A stretch of 64,000 nucleotides of DNA from Micromonospora sp. M71_S20 (GTDB lineage Bacteria; Actinomycetota; Actinomycetes; Mycobacteriales; Micromonosporaceae). Every line of letters begins with the position of its first letter. Positions within the stretch are counted from its first letter, which is position 1. This document shows, one piece after another, positions 34,248 through 43,965 of this stretch. Below the pieces are notes generated by a model. That model was not told where the DNA came from. It saw nothing but the letters and a program-made list of their open reading frames with translations, and did not search any database. The stretch lies in the NCBI RefSeq assembly GCF_003664255.1, contig NZ_RCCV01000003.1, positions 372,001-436,000 of the forward strand. The letters are read 5' to 3'. A program made the translations under genes and the position numbers.

Positions 34248-35825
34248 ATGCCCCTCACCGAGCCGCACGACGACCGCCTCCGGCAGGAGGATCCGGTCGA
34301 CGCTGCGCGCGACGCCGGTGGGGGCGCCTCCGACGAGACCGCCCCGCCCGGGGCCGCCGCGCCGGAGGCGTCGGCTCCGGCGGCCGGGCCTGAGGCGTCC
34401 GAGGCTGGGGAGTCCGTGCCCGAGGCCGAGGCGGCCGGGCCCGAGGCGCCCGAGGCTGAGGCCTCTGGGCGTGAGGAGTCCGGGCCCGAGGCGTCCGAGG
34501 GCGAGGCGTCGGCGCCCGAGCCGGAGCCCGTGCTGCCCGAGCCGGTCCGGCAGCGCATCGTGGCGCTCACCGCGACGGTGCTGCCCGGGCTGCCCGCCGA
34601 CGAGGTGCCGGTGCCGCTGCGTCGGGTCGCCAAGTTCGCCCCCAACCGCCGCGCGCGGCTCGGCGCCCCGGCCATCGCCGCCCAGCTCACCGCGGACCCG
34701 CTGTTCCGCCAGCGGATCACCGCCCGGGTCCTCGCCGACACCGGCGACCTGGGCGCCGCCGTGCTGGAGGGCACCGCGCCGGCCGCCGCCGACCCGGTCG
34801 AGGTGGCCGCGCTGGCCTACCTGGCCCGCCCCCGGGGCTGGCGGGAGCTGATCGAGGCCAGCGGCGCGGCGGTCCGCGCCGAGGCCGACAGCGCGGTGGT
34901 CGCCGAGCTGGTCCGCGAGGCCGAGCAGCGGGCCACCCGCGCCGAGCACGACCGGGCGGTGGCCCGGGTCGAGGCGGAGAAGCTCCGCGACGAGCTGGCC
35001 CGGGTCCGCGAGGAGCTCGGCCAGCTGCGCGAGGAGAGCCGGCAGCTGACCCGGTCGCTGCGCGAGACGCAGGCCCGCGAGCGCAAGGCCAGCGAGCTGC
35101 TCGCCACCGAGCGGGGTCGGGCCACCCGCGCGGCGGCGGACGCCGACGCCGAGCTGCGCCGGGTCCGGGCCCGGCTGGCCGAGGCCGAGGCGGCGGCGGG
35201 GGTCGCCCGAGCCAGCGCCAAGGAGGCCCGCTCGGTCGACGACGCCCGGCTCTGGCTGCTGCTGGAGACCATCGGGCAGGCCGCGGTCGGGCTGCGCCGC
35301 GAGCTGGCGCTCGACCCGGTCGACAAGCTGCCCGCGGATTTCGTCGCCGACGCCTTCGCCGACCAGACCGCCGCCCCGGCGGCCGGCGCCGCGACGCGCG
35401 CCCGGGACACCGACGACCCGGCCCGCCTCGACCAGCTGCTCGCCCTGCCCAGGGCGCACCTCGTCGTCGACGGCTACAACGTGACCAAGCGCGGCTTCGG
35501 CGAGATGTCCCTGGAACAGCAGCGCAAGCGGCTGATCACCGGCCTGGGCGGGATCGCCGCGCAGACCGGCGACGAGGTCACGGTGGTCTTCGACGGCGCC
35601 GAACGGATGCACGGGCTGCCGCCGACGCCGCGCGGCGTACGGGTGCTCTTCTCCCGCAAGGGGGAGACCGCCGACGAGCTGATCCGGCGCCTGGTCCGCG
35701 CCGAGCCGCCGGGACGGCCGGTGGTGGTGGTCTCCTCCGACCGCGAGGTCGCCGACGGCGTACGCCGGCACGGGGCGTACCCGCTCGGCGCCGACTCCCT
35801 GCTGCGCCGCCTGGCCCGCTCCTGA
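34248..35825 (+). CDS. NYN (YacP-like) nuclease-domain protein with coiled coil
   Basis: 525 aa. The N-terminal 95 residues are an acidic Glu/Ala/Pro repeat (PEA, EAEAS). A helical region follows, with a long coiled coil at about 210-330 (VEAEKLRDELARVREELGQL). The C-terminal NYN/PIN-like domain (about 400-525) has LVVDGYNVTKRGF, TVVFDG and VVVVSSDREVADG, the acidic residues expected of a metal-dependent RNase. Divergent from the DEDD-UvrC gene. YacP relatives are RNases acting on rRNA or mRNA; the target here is unknown. Confidence 0.85.
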   Translation: MPLTEPHDDRLRQEDPVDAARDAGGGASDETAPPGAAAPEASAPAAGPEASEAGESVPEAEAAGPEAPEAEASGREESGPEASEGEASAPEPEPVLPEPVRQRIVALTATVLPGLPADEVPVPLRRVAKFAPNRRARLGAPAIAAQLTADPLFRQRITARVLADTGDLGAAVLEGTAPAAADPVEVAALAYLARPRGWRELIEASGAAVRAEADSAVVAELVREAEQRATRAEHDRAVARVEAEKLRDELARVREELGQLREESRQLTRSLRETQARERKASELLATERGRATRAAADADAELRRVRARLAEAEAAAGVARASAKEARSVDDARLWLLLETIGQAAVGLRRELALDPVDKLPADFVADAFADQTAAPAAGAATRARDTDDPARLDQLLALPRAHLVVDGYNVTKRGFGEMSLEQQRKRLITGLGGIAAQTGDEVTVVFDGAERMHGLPPTPRGVRVLFSRKGETADELIRRLVRAEPPGRPVVVVSSDREVADGVRRHGAYPLGADSLLRRLARS

Positions 35826-35970
35826 TCCGGGGTGCTTGATCGCTTTCGGGCCGTCCGCGACCGCTTGTCCCTTTTCTGTCGTACCCCGCGCCTACCGTCG
35901 TGGTGACCGACGGTGCTCGGGTGGCGACGGTGACGCCGCGCCCGGTCGCCGCAGCGCATCAGGAGGCGAG

Positions 35971-36183
35971 ATGCTCATCGACTGCGCGGGGTGCGGTATC
36001 CGGGGCGACGGCTGCGCCGACTGCCTGGTGACCGCCCTGCTCGACGATTCGTCCCCGGCCGCCGGGCTCGACGGCGCGGAGGCCCGGGCGATCGAGGTGT
36101 TCGCCCGAGCCGGGTTCGAGGTGGAGGTGCTGCCCGCGCCCCGGCCGGCCGGGCGGTCCACCAGACGCCGGCGCGTCGCGTGA
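35971..36183 (+). CDS. Small CxxC-CxxC protein
   Basis: 70 aa. MLIDCAGCGIRGDGCADC holds two CxxC pairs spaced like a small zinc or metal knuckle, followed by CLVTALLDD and an amphipathic helix (DGAEARAIEVFARAGFEVEVL). Basic tail. ATG 35971 with AGGAGGCGAG just upstream. Small proteins of this type occur widely in actinobacteria; I know no function. 145 nt after the NYN gene. Confidence 0.75.
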   Translation: MLIDCAGCGIRGDGCADCLVTALLDDSSPAAGLDGAEARAIEVFARAGFEVEVLPAPRPAGRSTRRRRVA

Positions 36184-36193
36184 CGGGCCACGG

Positions 36194-36237
36194 CGACGCC
36201 CGCTCCCCGGGGCCGGTGGCGCGGGGAACGGGCGTCG
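36194..36237. terminator. Bidirectional hairpin between convergent genes
   Basis: CGACGCCCG (36194-36202) pairs with CGGGCGTCG (36229-36237), with additional inner CCCC/GGGG pairing. Between the CxxC gene and the leftward ABC permease. Confidence 0.7.
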
Positions 36238-36248
36238 GGGGGTGACGG

Positions 36249-37036
36249 TCAGCGGGACGGGTCCCGGTTGAACAGCTTCTTCGCCCAGAGATAGCCGACC
36301 AGCGCGATGGCGGCGCACCAGGCCGCCGCGAGAGCGGCGTTCGTCCCCACCGGTCCGCCGGTCAACAGGCCGCGCAGGGTCTCGATGATGGGGGTGAAGG
36401 GCTGATACTCGGCGAACTGGCGCAGCCCGTCGGGCATCGAGTCGGTGGGCACGAACCCGCTGCCGATGAAGGGCAGGTAGGTCAGCGGCATGGGGAGGTT
36501 GCTCGCCGTCTCGACGCTCTTGGAGACCAGCCCCAGCGCGACCGAGAGCCAGGTGAAGGCGAAGGCGGTCATGGCCAGCACGCCGGCGGCCGCCAGCCAG
36601 GCCGGCGCGCCCGTGGTGGGCCGGAATCCGATCAGCAGGGCGACCCCGGTGACCACCGCCAGGCTGAGCATGGTCTGCGTCAGGCTGCCCAGCACGTGGC
36701 CGGTCAGCACCGACGCCCGGGCGATCGCCATGGTCCGGAACCGGGCGATGATGCCCTCGGTCATGTCCATCGCGACCGACACCGCCGTCCCGGTGGCCGC
36801 CAGGCCGGCGGTTATCAGCAGGATCCCGGGGGTGACGTAGTTGACGTAGTCGCCCCGGTCGCCCGAACCGCCGCCCAGCCCCGCGCCGAGGGTGGCGCCG
36901 AAGACGTAGACGAACAGCAGCAGCAGCATGATGGGCATGCCGACGAGCAGCACCGTCATCGACGGGTAGCGCACCCAGCGGCGCAGGTTGCGGCGCAGCA
37001 TCGTGCCGGAGTCACGTACGGCGTACGTCAGGGTGC

Positions 37037-37040
<4 letters not shown>
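36249..37040 (-). CDS. ABC-2 permease of a DrrB-type exporter
   Basis: 263 aa, six membrane segments, family of daunorubicin-resistance permeases: MLRRNLRRWVRYPSMTVLLVGMPIMLLLLF, the GIIARFRTMAIARASVLTGHVLGSL motif, and LTYLPFIGSGFVPTDSMPDGL. Its ATG overlaps the ATPase stop by 4 nt. Together the pair should export a hydrophobic compound; no biosynthetic genes are nearby. Confidence 0.92.
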
Positions 37041-37993
<953 letters not shown>

Positions 37994-38070
37994 GTCATCT
38001 CCTTGACGCCGGCCGTCGGGCCGGTCGAGGGCTGGCCGGCCGTCGGGCCGGGGCGGGGGGACGGGGGCGG

Positions 38071-38916
38071 TCAGCAACGGCGGATCACGATGTCGCCGAA
38101 GGAGGTCCGGGCGGTCACCCGCACGGCGCCCTCGGGCTCGACGGGCGGTTCGTACGCCTCCAGGTGGTTGTCCACGCGGCCGAACTGGGTGTGCAGGTCG
38201 AGCAGGGCGGCGGTGCCGGAGCGGACGCCGATGTCGAGCCCGCCGGCCGCGGTGCGGACCGACACCGTGCCCGCCGAGACCTCGCCGATCCGGATGTCGC
38301 CGTTGGCGGCCGTGACGGTGACCGGGCCGTCCGCGCGGTCCACGGTGGTCTCGCCGTTGGCGCTCTTGACCCGCACCTCGCCGGTGACCGTGCCGAGCCA
38401 GCTGTCGCCGTTGGAGTTCCTGACCACCGCGTCGCCGTCGACCTGCTGCACGCGGATCCGGCCTGACCCGGTGCTGATCCGGGCCGGACCGGCCACGTGC
38501 TCGACGCGGACGCCGCCGGCGGAGGTGTCGAGGTCCACGTCGGCGGCGTGGTCCAGTCCGATGTCGCCGGTCGCGATCCGGACCCGGCAGCTGCCGAGCC
38601 GGCCGCTGCCGTGGAACGCCGCCACGGAGGCCTCGCCGTGCAGGTGCGAGCCGGTGGGCAACCCGATCGTCACGTCGACCGAGCCGGGCTTGCCGAACAG
38701 CCCGAACCCGCGCTGCCGGGGGGACCTGACCACGAGCCGGCCGTCGGCGTACTCCACCCGGGTCTGTTCGGCCGCCCGTACGTCGGCCTCGAGGGCGGCG
38801 TTGCTCGGGCGGATCTCGACGTTCGTGTCGGTGCGGTCGGTGGCGGTGACCCGGACGTCACCGACGACGAGGTCGACGGTGGCCGAGATAGGAGCCGGGG
38901 TGACGAATGTGGGCAC
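38071..38916 (-). CDS. DUF4097 beta-helix-like repeat protein
   Basis: 281 aa made almost wholly of short beta-strand repeats of about 20 residues alternating G/N-D turns (STGSGRIRVQQVDGDAVV, NSNGDSWLGTVTGEVRVKSA, NGETTVDRADGPVTV), a DUF4097/putative-adhesin fold. No signal peptide or membrane anchor is evident, so it is probably cytoplasmic despite the adhesin label. GTG start. It lies between the RHH regulator and the exporter; in firmicutes and actinobacteria such proteins commonly accompany ABC exporters or their regulators. Confidence 0.85.
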   Translation of the reverse strand: MPTFVTPAPISATVDLVVGDVRVTATDRTDTNVEIRPSNAALEADVRAAEQTRVEYADGRLVVRSPRQRGFGLFGKPGSVDVTIGLPTGSHLHGEASVAAFHGSGRLGSCRVRIATGDIGLDHAADVDLDTSAGGVRVEHVAGPARISTGSGRIRVQQVDGDAVVRNSNGDSWLGTVTGEVRVKSANGETTVDRADGPVTVTAANGDIRIGEVSAGTVSVRTAAGGLDIGVRSGTAALLDLHTQFGRVDNHLEAYEPPVEPEGAVRVTARTSFGDIVIRRC

Positions 38917-38993
38917 GACGCAGTCCCTTCTGACGGGTGGACGTCCCGGACCGGGACGGGTGGTGGGAGGGGTGACGCGGACCGGCGGGCGGC

Positions 38994-39509
38994 TCAGCGG
39001 GCCCAGCCGGTGTAGCGCTGCCCGCTGAGCGGGGCGCGTCGCTGCGGGTGCCGGTCCGCCCCGCCGGACGACACGGCGGCCGTGGCCGCCCGGACCAGCC
39101 AGGCGTTGACCGAGAGGCCGTCGCGGGCGGCCGCCTCCTCGATGCGGCTCTTGAGGTGTTCGGAGAGGCGGAAGCTGATCCGCGAGGTGGCTCCCTCCTC
39201 GGCGTCCGCCGGCGGCGGGACGGCCGGCTCGGGGGCCCCGGCTTCGCCCTGCGACTCGGGGCCGGCCGGCGGTGGCGTCACGACGAAGCTCGGCTCCCGC
39301 CCGCGCAGGCGCAGCTCGACCGAGCCGGGTGCCAGGTCGCGGGTGATTTCGGCCGCCGCCGCGGTCAGCGCGTCCAGGAGCGCCAGCCGGAGCGCCGAGT
39401 CGAGCGGCCCCGCCAGTCGCTCGGCGAGGGCGCGGGCCTCGTCGCCGCCGAGTTCGGCGACGCCGGCGAGTTCCTGCCGGAGGTTGTCGACATACGACGT
39501 CAGGTCCAT
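38994..39509 (-). CDS. Ribbon-helix-helix (HicB/Arc-like) regulator
   Basis: 171 aa. N-terminal helical domain (about 1-65, DLTSYVDNLRQELAGVAELG), a Pro/Glu/Ala-rich linker, and a C-terminal ribbon-helix-helix at about 110-145: RISFRLSEHLKSRIEEAAAR then DGLSVNAWLVRAATAAV. It is usually named a HicB-family antitoxin, but no toxin is adjacent. It heads the exporter operon and sits directly against five copies of a TGGCRTCA box, so autoregulation is likely. Confidence 0.8.
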   Translation of the reverse strand: MDLTSYVDNLRQELAGVAELGGDEARALAERLAGPLDSALRLALLDALTAAAAEITRDLAPGSVELRLRGREPSFVVTPPPAGPESQGEAGAPEPAVPPPADAEEGATSRISFRLSEHLKSRIEEAAARDGLSVNAWLVRAATAAVSSGGADRHPQRRAPLSGQRYTGWAR

Positions 39510-39590
39510 GACGCCACTATGGCATCAACGTGGCGTCATGGCAAGCCATGATGACTTCGGATGGCGTCACGATGGCGAACGGTGACGCCA
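39509..39590. promoter_or_regulatory. Phased TGGCRTCA operator-like repeats
   Basis: TGACGCCA 39509-39516, TGGCATCA 39520-39527, TGGCGTCA 39531-39538, TGGCGTCA 39562-39569, a partial TGGCGAAC at 39573, and TGACGCCA 39583-39590. Box starts are 11, 11, 31, 11 and 10 nt apart, near the helical repeat, so most boxes fall on one face of DNA. The cluster begins at the regulator's start codon. Expected of cooperative RHH binding. Confidence 0.65.
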
Positions 39591-39710
39591 GGAGGGGTGG
39601 ATCGGCCGCCGGGAAGGTGCATCGGCTGCCGGGACCGCAGCGTGCCGGGCCCTCCGGGCGGCGGCGCGGCGGGCAATAGGATGGGCGGTCACGGCGGAGG
39701 GAGCGGCGGC

Positions 39711-39770
39711 ATGACGCGGGTACGGATGCGCACTGCTCGCGGCGACGCGGCGCCAGGACGGCGGCGGTGA
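39711..39770 (+). CDS. Possible 19-codon leader ORF upstream of the M48 protease
   Basis: ATG 39711 with GGAGGGAG before it encodes MTRVRMRTARGDAAPGRRR and stops at TGA 39768-39770, overlapping the protease GTG (GTGA). It may couple translation of the protease gene, which has no good ribosome site of its own. Could be chance in GC-rich DNA. Confidence 0.35.
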   Translation: MTRVRMRTARGDAAPGRRR

Positions 39771-41026
39771 CCCCGCGCGGCTGGGCCCTGCTCACCCTCG
39801 CCGGGCTGACCCTCGCCCTCCTCGTCGCGGCGGCGCTGCTGATCCCCTGGCACCGGCCGCCGGCCCCCCGGGCCGACCAGCTCGCCGCGCTGGGCGACCT
39901 CCCCGCCGAGCAGGTGGCCCGCAGCCGGGAGTTCCGGTCCGCGCTGCGCCCCGCCGGCTGGGCCGCGATCGCGATCGGCCTGCTGGTGGCCCTGCTGCTC
40001 GGCCTGACCCCGCTGGGCAGCCGGCTCGTCGAACTGGCCGGGCGCCCGTTCGGCGACCACTGGGCCGCCCAGGCCGTCCTCGGCGGGCTCGCCGTGGTGC
40101 TCGTCGCCGACCTGGTGACCCTCCCGTTCGCCGCCTGGCGGCAGGCCGTGCTCACCCGCTACGGACTGAGCACCAACGGCTGGAGCGGCTGGACCGTCGA
40201 CCTGCTCAAGTCGTACGCGGTCAGCGCGGTGATCGGCGCGGTGGCGCTGCTCGGCTTCTACACCGTCATCCGGCTGTCGCCGCGCTGGTGGTGGGCGTTC
40301 GGCGCGGCCGGTGCGGCGACCCTGGTGGTGCTGCTCTCCTTCGTGCTGCCGGTGCTCGTGGAGCCGGTCTTCAACCGGTTCACCCCGATGGAACAGGGCC
40401 CGCTGCGCACCCAGCTGATGCAGCTGGCGGACCGCGACGGCGTCCCGGTGCGCGACGTGCTGGTCGCCGACGCCTCGCGCCGCACCCGGGCGGTCAACGC
40501 GTACGTCTCCGGGCTCGGGCCGACGCGGCGGGTGGTGGTCTACGACACGCTGCTGCGCGAGGCGACGCCGGCCGAGGTGACCGCCGTCGTGGCCCACGAG
40601 CTGGGGCACGCCAGGGACCGGGACGTCGCGGTCGGCACGCTGACCGGGGCGCTGGGCGCCGCCGCCGCGGTGGTCGCGCTCTACCTGCTCGGCTCCTCCG
40701 GCCCGCTGCTGCGGCTGGCCGGCGTCGACTCGGTCGCCCAGCCGCGCGCGTTCCCCCTGCTGGTCGCCCTGGTGACGGTGGCCGGGCTGGTCTCCGCGCC
40801 GGCGCAGGCGCTGATGTCGCGGCGGGTGGAGGCGCGCGCCGACGCGCACGCGCTCGCCCTGACCGGCGACCCGGCCGCGTTCGAGGCGATGCAGCGGCGG
40901 CTCGCCGGCATCAACCTCGCGGACCCCGATCCGCCACGCTGGGAGTACCTCTACTCCGCCACGCACCCGTCCACGGTCGAGCGGATGGCCGCCGCCCGCG
41001 CCCACGCCAGGGAGACCGGCCGATGA
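39767..41026 (+). CDS. M48-family membrane metallopeptidase (Ste24/HtpX-like)
   Basis: 419 aa. Membrane segments at about 8-27, 62-82, 98-118, 150-170, 180-200 and two more after the active site. The zinc motif HELGH is in VVAHELGHARDRD near residue 282; a downstream Glu ligand is in RRVEARADAHAL. Resembles CaaX protease 1 (Ste24); in bacteria this family does membrane-protein quality control. Its stop overlaps the mannosyltransferase ATG by 4 nt. Confidence 0.9.
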   Translation: MTPRGWALLTLAGLTLALLVAAALLIPWHRPPAPRADQLAALGDLPAEQVARSREFRSALRPAGWAAIAIGLLVALLLGLTPLGSRLVELAGRPFGDHWAAQAVLGGLAVVLVADLVTLPFAAWRQAVLTRYGLSTNGWSGWTVDLLKSYAVSAVIGAVALLGFYTVIRLSPRWWWAFGAAGAATLVVLLSFVLPVLVEPVFNRFTPMEQGPLRTQLMQLADRDGVPVRDVLVADASRRTRAVNAYVSGLGPTRRVVVYDTLLREATPAEVTAVVAHELGHARDRDVAVGTLTGALGAAAAVVALYLLGSSGPLLRLAGVDSVAQPRAFPLLVALVTVAGLVSAPAQALMSRRVEARADAHALALTGDPAAFEAMQRRLAGINLADPDPPRWEYLYSATHPSTVERMAAARAHARETGR

Positions 41027-42147
41027 GCCGTACGCTGCTGATCACCAACGACTTCCCGCCCCGTCCCGGCGGGATCCAGTCCTTCGTGCACAACCTCGCG
41101 GTGCGCCAGCCCGCCGGGTCGGTGGTCGTCTACGCCTCGACGTGGCGGGGCGCGGAGAAGTTCGACGCCGACCAGCCGTTCGAGGTGGTCCGGGACCGCA
41201 CCCGGGTGCTGCTGCCCACGCCGCTCGTGGCCCGCCGGGCCGCCCGCCTGGCGCGCGCGTACGACTGCGACACGGTGTGGTTCGGCGCGGCGGCCCCCCT
41301 CGGGCTGCTCGCCGCGGGCCTGCGCCGCCGGACGGGCATCCGTCGGGCGGTGGCGCAGACCCACGGGCACGAGGTCGGCTGGGCCGCGCTGCCGGCCGCC
41401 CGGGCCGCGTTGCGGCGGATCGGGCGCGGCGTCGACGTGACGACCTACCTGGGCGAGTACACCCGGGTGCGGCTGGAGCGGGCGCTGCACGGGGTGACCG
41501 AGCTGCACCGGCTCGCCCCCGGGGTGGACGTGGACGCCTACCACCCGTCGGTCGACGGCGAACCGGTCCGGCTCCGGCTCGGGCTGGCCGACCGCCCGGT
41601 GGTGGTCTGCGTGTCCCGGCTGGTGCCGCGCAAGGGGCAGGACATGCTGATCCGGGCGATGCCCGAGATCCGTCGCCGGGTGCCCGACGCCGCGCTCCTC
41701 GTGGTCGGGGGCGGGCCCTACCGGGCCACGTTGGAGAAGCTGGCCCGCCAGACGGGCGTCGACCGCGACGTGGTCTTCACCGGCTCGGTGCCGTCGGCGG
41801 AGCTGCCGGCCCACTACGCCGCCGGCGACGTCTACGCCATGCCCTGCCGCACCCGCAACCGGGGTCTCGACGTCGAGGGGCTCGGGATCGTCTACCTGGA
41901 GGCCTCCGCGACCGGCCTGCCGGTGGTCGCCGGCGACTCCGGCGGCGCGCCGGACGCGGTCCGCGAGGGCGAGACCGGTTTCGTGGTCCGTGGCCGCGAC
42001 GTCGCCCAGCTCGCCGACCGGGTGGCCACGCTGCTCGCCGACCGGGACCTGGCCCGCCAGTTCGGCGCGGCCGGTCGCGCGTGGGTGGAGCGGGAGTGGC
42101 GCTGGGAGGCGCAGGCGCAGCGGATGGCCGCCCTGCTCGCCGGCTGA
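41023..42147 (+). CDS. pimB: GT4 glycosyltransferase, PimB-like mannosyltransferase
   Basis: 374 aa. GT-B fold: N-terminal TLLITNDFPPRPGGIQSFVHNLA; donor-binding VVVCVSRLVPRKGQDMLIRAMPEI and the E-x7-E motif in EGLGIVYLEASATGLPVVAGDSGGAPDAV. Closely similar in these motifs to the GDP-mannose-dependent enzyme that adds the second mannose to phosphatidylinositol monomannoside (PimB' of mycobacteria and corynebacteria). The fadD15-like gene nearby repeats the mycobacterial neighbourhood. Acts on the inner face of the cytoplasmic membrane. Donor and acceptor are inferred. Confidence 0.82.
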   Translation: MSRTLLITNDFPPRPGGIQSFVHNLAVRQPAGSVVVYASTWRGAEKFDADQPFEVVRDRTRVLLPTPLVARRAARLARAYDCDTVWFGAAAPLGLLAAGLRRRTGIRRAVAQTHGHEVGWAALPAARAALRRIGRGVDVTTYLGEYTRVRLERALHGVTELHRLAPGVDVDAYHPSVDGEPVRLRLGLADRPVVVCVSRLVPRKGQDMLIRAMPEIRRRVPDAALLVVGGGPYRATLEKLARQTGVDRDVVFTGSVPSAELPAHYAAGDVYAMPCRTRNRGLDVEGLGIVYLEASATGLPVVAGDSGGAPDAVREGETGFVVRGRDVAQLADRVATLLADRDLARQFGAAGRAWVEREWRWEAQAQRMAALLAG

Positions 42148-42186
42148 CGGCGCCGCGGTCCTGGTGGTTTCCGGCGGTGGGGCCCG

Positions 42187-43965
42187 TCAGCGCAGGCGGG
42201 CCAGGACGCGCTCGGCGGAGCCCGGGCGGCCGAAGTGCCAGCCCTGGCCGGCGTCGCAGCCGATCGCCCGCAGCCGCTCGGCCTGCCCGGCGGTCTCCAC
42301 GCCCTCGGCGGTGACGGTCAGGTCCAGCGCGTGGGCCAGCGAGACGAGCGAGGCGAGAATCCGCTCGTCGGCCCGGGCCTCCGGTGCCTGCAGCCCGGCC
42401 ACGAACTGCCCGGCCACCTTCAGCTCGGTCACCGGCAGGTCCCGCAGGTACGCGAGGTTGCAGTAGCCGGTGCCGAAGTCGTCGATGGCGATCCGGACGC
42501 CCAGGTCGGCGAGCACCCGCAGCGCCCGGACCGGCTCCTCGGCGGTGCTCATCATGGTGCTCTCGGTGATCTCCAGCTGAAGCCGCTCCGGCGACAGCCC
42601 GGTGTGCCGCAGCAGCGCGCGTACCTCCTGGACGAGACCGGCGCGGCGCACCTGCCGTACGGCCAGGTTGACACTGACGAACGGGGCGGGCCCGGCGTCG
42701 ACGGCCCAGCTCTCGGCCTGCCGGCACGCCTCGGCCAGCACCCAGCCGCCGAGCGGGACGATCAACCCGGTCTCCTCGGCCAGCCCGATGAAGCTGTCGG
42801 GCCGCAGGACGCCCAGCTGCGGGTGCCGCCAGCGCACCAGGGCCTCCATGCCGAGCACCCGGCCGTCGCGCAGCGACGTCAGCGGCTGGAAGTCGAGGTA
42901 GAACTCGCCCCGCTCCAGCGCCGCGGGGATGGCCGCGGAGAGCGCGTAGCGGGCCAGGTCCTGGCGGTCCCGGTCGGCGTCGTAGAGCGCCCAGCGGTCG
43001 CCACCGGCGGCCTTCGCCCAGTGCAGCGTGCTGTCGGCCGCCCGCATCAGGTCACCGGGGGAGGTGCCGGCGACCTCCCGCTCGACGATGCCGATGCTCG
43101 CCGAGACGCTCAGCTCGTGCCCGTCCACCAGCACCGGCTCGCGTACCGCCGCGAGTGCGGCCTCGGCCACGGCGACGGCGTCGTCGGTGCCGGTGGTGCC
43201 CTCGACCAGGACGACGAACTCGTCCCCGCCGAGACGGGCGACCAGGTGCCCGTCGAGGGCCCGGCGGAGCCGGTCCGCCACGGCCACCAACAGCCCGTCG
43301 CCGACCTGGTGCCCGTGCGAGTCGTTGACCACCTTGAACCGGTCGAGGTCGAGGAAGCAGACCCCGAGGCGCGCCGCGCCCCCGGTGGGCGAGTCGATGG
43401 CCGCGCGGAGGCGCTCCGTCAACAGCGTGCGGTTGGGCAGGTCGGTCAGCGGGTCGTGGGTGGCCTGGTGGCGGAAGCGCGCCTCGCTGCTGCGCAGCGC
43501 CCGCTCGGCCTCCGCCCGGGCGGTCATCGCGGCCCGGCGGATCGTCTCCTGCTCGTCCAGCGTCCGGTCCCGCAGCGCGCGGGCGTACCCGGTGGTCACG
43601 GCGGCCAGCAGCCGGGCCAGCCGGTCCTCGACCTCCTCCTCGACCAGCCCCAGGTCGCGGGCCAGCCGGAGCTGGACGACCTCGACCGTGCGGCCCAGCG
43701 CCTCGGCCGAGGCGATGTGGGCGGCCACCAGCTCGGTGCCCACCCGGTGCCCGACCCGCAGGTCGATCGGCTCGGCCAGCAGCGCCGCCGCGAGTTCCTC
43801 GGTGAGGCGTTGCAGCAGCGCCTCGAGCTGGGCCTGGGTCATCGGCAGGTAGCTGGTGCCGGAGACGGCCTTGGCCCATGCCCGGGCGAAGATCCCCGGG
43901 CGGGACGGGTGGCCCACGGTGGTGCCGGTCGGGGCGACCGCGGTCGCCCCGGGCGGCTCACCCAC
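42187..43965 (-). CDS. GGDEF-EAL cyclic-di-GMP enzyme
   Basis: 592 aa, no membrane segment. N-terminal helical sensor-like region (about 40-165) ending in a signalling helix. GGDEF domain at about 170-325 with intact LGGDEFVVLVEG and LDLDRFKVVND. EAL domain at about 340-590: GMEALVRWRHP, SVNLAVRQ, LEITEST, IDDFGTGY, TAEGVE. The LKIDxxF motif reads LKVAGQF, losing the Asp, and QGYxFxRP reads QGWHFGRP. GTG start overlaps the methyltransferase stop region by 8 nt. Net direction of cyclic-di-GMP turnover cannot be told. Confidence 0.9.
   Translation of the reverse strand: MGEPPGATAVAPTGTTVGHPSRPGIFARAWAKAVSGTSYLPMTQAQLEALLQRLTEELAAALLAEPIDLRVGHRVGTELVAAHIASAEALGRTVEVVQLRLARDLGLVEEEVEDRLARLLAAVTTGYARALRDRTLDEQETIRRAAMTARAEAERALRSSEARFRHQATHDPLTDLPNRTLLTERLRAAIDSPTGGAARLGVCFLDLDRFKVVNDSHGHQVGDGLLVAVADRLRRALDGHLVARLGGDEFVVLVEGTTGTDDAVAVAEAALAAVREPVLVDGHELSVSASIGIVEREVAGTSPGDLMRAADSTLHWAKAAGGDRWALYDADRDRQDLARYALSAAIPAALERGEFYLDFQPLTSLRDGRVLGMEALVRWRHPQLGVLRPDSFIGLAEETGLIVPLGGWVLAEACRQAESWAVDAGPAPFVSVNLAVRQVRRAGLVQEVRALLRHTGLSPERLQLEITESTMMSTAEEPVRALRVLADLGVRIAIDDFGTGYCNLAYLRDLPVTELKVAGQFVAGLQAPEARADERILASLVSLAHALDLTVTAEGVETAGQAERLRAIGCDAGQGWHFGRPGSAERVLARLR

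Noticed and set aside
38994..39509. HicAB toxin-antitoxin system
   Set aside because: The RHH protein has no adjacent HicA or other toxin; the neighbours are exporter genes.
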